64,000 bases of DNA from an uncultured Gemmata sp. GTDB lineage: Bacteria; Planctomycetota; Planctomycetia; Gemmatales; Gemmataceae. The notes under the pieces were generated by a model. The model did no database searches, was not told the DNA's origin, and saw only the letters and a program-made list of their open reading frames with translations. Shown here one piece after another: positions 61,361 to 64,000 of the stretch (position 1 is the stretch's first letter; every line of letters begins with the position of its first letter). A program made the translations under genes and the position numbers. The stretch spans positions 62,001 through 126,000 of the forward strand of contig CALDUT010000020.1 of NCBI GenBank assembly GCA_937924775.1. Reading direction: 5' to 3'.

Positions 61361-62500
61361 ATGCGGTGTCTCGCTTGTTGGGCTCTCTTCGGATCGGTCC
61401 TCGCCGTTGCTTTGGCCGTTACGGTGTCTGCCGCGGATGAACCCGCGCCGCTCTTGAAGCCGGTGAGTATCACGGGCAGCTACGCGCGGGTCCGCCTCCC
61501 CGTCACCCCCGGCGAGCCGACCACCATGTCGTTCACAGCACAGTTGCCTCACGGTGCCAACAAGCAGGAGATGGTCGATGTCGTCGTCGCGTTGGACACG
61601 ATGCATGGCAAGTCGTACGTTTCGGCCAAGAAATGGGAGAGCTGGGGTTACAACAAACCGAACACCCCCGAAGTGATTCTGCCCGAGTTGTATATCGCCG
61701 CGGGACAAATTGCCCCCAAACCCATGCCGGGGCACGATGTCATCGTCCGCTTGTCGAATTTGAAGCTGACCATTCTGAACAATACCCCGACACCCGATGG
61801 CTCGGTTCACCAATGCGATCTGTCGTTATCGGCCCAAACGCTCTTTGGCGGCAACGACCGCAGTTTTCAGCCCCACGTTTCGTTCAGTGATAAGTATTTT
61901 GAACTGACTGTACCCCAAACCGCTCTCAAGAAGCTCGGCACAAGCGATTTTATCATACCCGAAGCGACCACCACCAACGACCCACGTCTGACGCCGGTAT
62001 TCGTACCGCATAAAAAAGACGCGAACTATTACATGTTCGAATACGCGGCGATCAATGGCGTCAGCATTTACCGGGCCCCGGATAAAAGCCTCAACCCGGT
62101 GAAAGTGACGGTGGCGTCCATCACAAACACCCCGACGGGCATCGTCATTCCCATCGGCATCGCCCGGGAATGCAAGGTGGAGATGGACGAGAAAGATGTC
62201 AACGAAGGGATTGGGGCGCAAACCAAAACGGAATTCATTCCCGGCAAGCTAAAGGAAATGCGGATTGCGGTATTCACGGGCCCCGGCTTCAGAACGCTCA
62301 AGGATTTGGTCATCAAAGACCTCGACGTTCACGTCAATCGCTATCAATCGCAGGGACGGGTCGTGATCGGTCAAAGGTTCATCGACACTTATTTCGCCGA
62401 TGGTATCTACGCGGCCGACGCCAGCGGTTACAAGTTGTATGGCCGGGTGAATCCCGAGTTGTTGGCGGACATCAAGACGCGACCAAAGCAGAAGCCGTGA
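61361..62500 (+). CDS. secreted protein of unknown function
   Basis: A 379-residue exported protein (signal RCLACWALFGSVLAVALAVT). The rest is beta-rich: ITGSYARVRLPVTPGEPTT, HDVIVRLSNLKLTILNNTP, VKVTVASITNTPTGIVIPIG and LKDLVIKDLDVHVNRYQSQG. No domain, catalytic motif or repeat could be named. GAGG lies seven bases before the ATG at 61361. It sits between the kinase and the YTV gene with the terminator after it. Confidence 0.55.
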   Translation: MRCLACWALFGSVLAVALAVTVSAADEPAPLLKPVSITGSYARVRLPVTPGEPTTMSFTAQLPHGANKQEMVDVVVALDTMHGKSYVSAKKWESWGYNKPNTPEVILPELYIAAGQIAPKPMPGHDVIVRLSNLKLTILNNTPTPDGSVHQCDLSLSAQTLFGGNDRSFQPHVSFSDKYFELTVPQTALKKLGTSDFIIPEATTTNDPRLTPVFVPHKKDANYYMFEYAAINGVSIYRAPDKSLNPVKVTVASITNTPTGIVIPIGIARECKVEMDEKDVNEGIGAQTKTEFIPGKLKEMRIAVFTGPGFRTLKDLVIKDLDVHVNRYQSQGRVVIGQRFIDTYFADGIYAADASGYKLYGRVNPELLADIKTRPKQKP

Positions 62501-62515
62501 TCCCGGTGGTTCCAT

Positions 62516-62555
62516 GAAAGAAAAACCCCGCTCAGGTGAGGGGGCCTGAGCGGGG
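62516..62555 (-). terminator. Rho-independent terminator of the YTV gene (minus strand)
   Basis: CCCCGCTCAGG (62526-62536) and CCTGAGCGGGG (62545-62555) form a perfect eleven-base stem with an eight-base loop. On the minus strand the stem is followed by TTTTTCTTTC. This ends the minus-strand YTV gene, whose stop is about 50 bases upstream. Confidence 0.8.
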
Positions 62556-62602
62556 GCGACGCGACCGGGCGAACGGGGAGCCCGGTCGGTCAGGGTCCAC
62601 GA

Positions 62603-63913
62603 TCAGTGACAGCAGCCCGCCGCCGCACCGCTGGCCGCCGCTGTGCTGCAGCCGCAATCGCCACCTTTCTTGCCCAAGCGATCTTTCAGACCACCGAAGG
62701 CCCCGCGGAGACGATCGAGCAGACCCGCCCGGCTAGCCGTGGCGCACGGATCGCAGCAGACAGCCGCCGCCGGAGCCACAACCACTTCCTTCTCGACTTC
62801 ACGAGCGACCATCTTGGTCACTTTCACTTTCTCTTGCACCGGTTCGCACACCGTCACTTGACGCGTGGCTTGGTAAGGCACGCACTTGCGAACGTGGACA
62901 GTCTTGGTGACGGTTTCAACCGTCGGCACGCAGCGGGTGCGGGTCACCGGCACGGCCACCGTCTTGCTGACGCATTCATAGGTGGTAATAGTCTTTTGCA
63001 CCGGCACGCATTCATAGGTGGTAATAGTCTTTTGCACCGGCACGTACTCGTAGGTGCAGATCGTCTTTTGCACCGGCACGCACTCGGCAACTTTCTTGCA
63101 CTTGGTGACCGGGACGCACACCGTCTCGCAGTGCTTTTCGGTCTTGCACCCGGTGACGACCCGCGGGCAGGGGGTGTAGCACGGATCGCAGATCTTCTTC
63201 AGCCGATCGCTGAGCGACGGGCCCAGTTCCTTGCAGTAGGGGACTTGCACTTTGTGGGTTACGGTCCGTGTTTCCACTTCCGTCACCATGACCTTCTTCC
63301 ACTGCGTTTCCATGACGGTGACCGTCTTCTGAACTGGGCGGCGTTCCATGACCGTCACGGTTTTTTGCACCGGGCGGCGTTCCATGACGGTGACCGTTTT
63401 CTGAACCGGGACGCGTTCGGTGACCACCCGGTTTTCCGTCACCGTTTCCGTGACGAGCTTGTTCACCGTCACTTGGCAGGTCACGGTTTCAGGAACGCAT
63501 TCCCAGCGGTGGGCGGTGTAGGTTTCCGTCTTGGTGACGGGTTTCAGGACGGTCACGGTTTCTTCGACTTCCGTCGGAACCCATTCGGTCACTTTGACCT
63601 TCTGCGTGGTCGGGGCGGCGGGAGCCGCGGGAGCCGCGGGAGCCGCGGGAGCCCCCGCGATGGCACAGGGATCGCAAATCACCCCACCCCGGCCACCGCG
63701 GCTGCCGAGGTTGGCCAACCAATCTCGCAGAGCGCCGCCGCGGCCTTTGCCAGCACACGGATCCGCGCAGGGATCCGGGCAGGGTGTGGCACACGGATCG
63801 GGGCAGGCCTCTTTCTTCTTGCCGCCAAAGGCGTGGACGTCGCTGGCCAGCACACCCACGAGGCCGATACAGACGGCCGTCATTGTCCAAGTCTTCATTC
63901 GTCGAAAGCTCAT
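62603..63913 (-). CDS. secreted cysteine-rich YTV-repeat protein
   Basis: A 436-residue planctomycete-type surface protein. The signal is MTAVCIGLVGVLASDVHA. A cysteine-rich segment (PDPCATPCPDPCADPCAG) is followed by a proline/alanine tract (GAPAAPAAPAAP), then repeated VTE/VPVQKTVT units: VMERRPVQKTVT three times, then VPVQKTITTYEC-type units. The C-terminus is again cysteine-rich (CDPCATASRAGL ... CGCSTAAASG). GAGGG precedes the ATG at 63913. YTV proteins are known in planctomycetes and are thought to be secreted, disulphide-linked structural proteins. Tandem 36-base DNA repeats underlie the units. Confidence 0.85.
   Translation of the reverse strand: MSFRRMKTWTMTAVCIGLVGVLASDVHAFGGKKKEACPDPCATPCPDPCADPCAGKGRGGALRDWLANLGSRGGRGGVICDPCAIAGAPAAPAAPAAPAAPTTQKVKVTEWVPTEVEETVTVLKPVTKTETYTAHRWECVPETVTCQVTVNKLVTETVTENRVVTERVPVQKTVTVMERRPVQKTVTVMERRPVQKTVTVMETQWKKVMVTEVETRTVTHKVQVPYCKELGPSLSDRLKKICDPCYTPCPRVVTGCKTEKHCETVCVPVTKCKKVAECVPVQKTICTYEYVPVQKTITTYECVPVQKTITTYECVSKTVAVPVTRTRCVPTVETVTKTVHVRKCVPYQATRQVTVCEPVQEKVKVTKMVAREVEKEVVVAPAAAVCCDPCATASRAGLLDRLRGAFGGLKDRLGKKGGDCGCSTAAASGAAAGCCH
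62971..63078 (-). repeat. 36-bp tandem repeats in the YTV gene, block 1
   Basis: Three copies starting at 62971, 63007 and 63043 encode the 12-residue unit VPVQKTITTYEC and variants. The first two copies are near-identical at DNA level, so recent unequal exchange or slippage is likely. Confidence 0.8.
63306..63413 (-). repeat. 36-bp tandem repeats in the YTV gene, block 2
   Basis: Three copies of about 36 bases encode VMERRPVQKTVT. Copies at about 63306, 63342 and 63378 differ at several bases (for example GACGGTGACC versus GACCGTCACG), so this block is older than block 1. Confidence 0.75.
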
Positions 63914-64000
63914 GGTGACCCTCACTGCTCCGGGTATCAGCACCCCGTCACTTCCGCCGCGACCTTCCCTTCGTCGCAGCACACGGAAGTGGGACCCGGT

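Noticed and set aside
62971-63413. Repeats that could be mistaken for a CRISPR array
   Set aside because: Units are contiguous without spacers and encode the YTV protein in frame.

Overview
This window reads as a chromosomal segment of a GC-rich, Gram-negative planctomycete, most likely from the Gemmata group (Gemmataceae). The evidence is a YTV-repeat, cysteine-rich secreted protein, a coiled-coil/vWA protein with an N-terminus of the MLDVFCCALG type, a baeRF-type protein, peptidase-MA-like secreted proteins, a leucine-rich-repeat protein, a Hanks-type kinase, and many singleton genes in short, loosely packed operons. LpxC and OmpH show an outer membrane with lipid A. No phage, insertion sequence, CRISPR array, tRNA or rRNA was recognised. 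The assignment to Gemmataceae is inference.

Layout. 1-9.7 kb: 3' end of phnX, a di-haem cytochrome c, a DUF985 cupin, a degenerate peptidase-MA-like protein, CbiX, a large GH38-like protein, a REC-GAF regulator and a subtilase. 9.9-17.3 kb: 6-phosphogluconate dehydrogenase, a DUF6882-like protein with a histone-like tail, a DUF202 membrane protein, a baeRF3-like protein, rhodanese, an alkaline-phosphatase-superfamily protein and a Tat-exported sugar-isomerase-like protein. 17.4-31 kb: a secreted alpha/beta hydrolase, hflC-hflK, a TPR protein, a cupin, an HD hydrolase, an orphan sigma-54 activator, an RmlC-like epimerase, a YugP peptidase, YggS, HIT, an RNase HII-like protein and a large PPC-domain protein.

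31.3-42 kb is the strongest functional block, a minus-strand chemosensory cluster. In transcription order it encodes STAS, CheY-like, a CheA with two HPt domains, CheW, a soluble PAS-PAS methyl-accepting protein, a CheR-CheD fusion, CheB, a second CheY-like protein and CheX. It contains the adaptation enzymes, a phosphatase and two receivers, but there are no flagellar genes nearby. The cheA stop and cheW start overlap as ATGA.

43.9-48.4 kb holds a minus-strand MotA/TolQ/ExbB channel gene, a degenerate Hsp70/actin-fold gene and a gene for a membrane-anchored coiled-coil vWA protein, followed by pgsA. The three look like parts of one proton-driven envelope machine and are the best candidate here for an undescribed system.

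48.6-64 kb: an FG-GAP secreted protein, a class V aminotransferase, an intact peptidase-MA-like metalloprotease behind a near-consensus sigma-54 promoter, an outer-membrane/lipid A operon (ompH-lpxC-Gfo/Idh), an 840-base gap holding a perfect parS-like 14-base palindrome, TrmJ-like methyltransferase, YebC, an LRR protein, a Ser/Thr kinase whose stop codon lies in a recent tandem duplication, a secreted protein of unknown function and the YTV protein with a clear terminator. The parS-like site suggests that the replication origin may not be far away.
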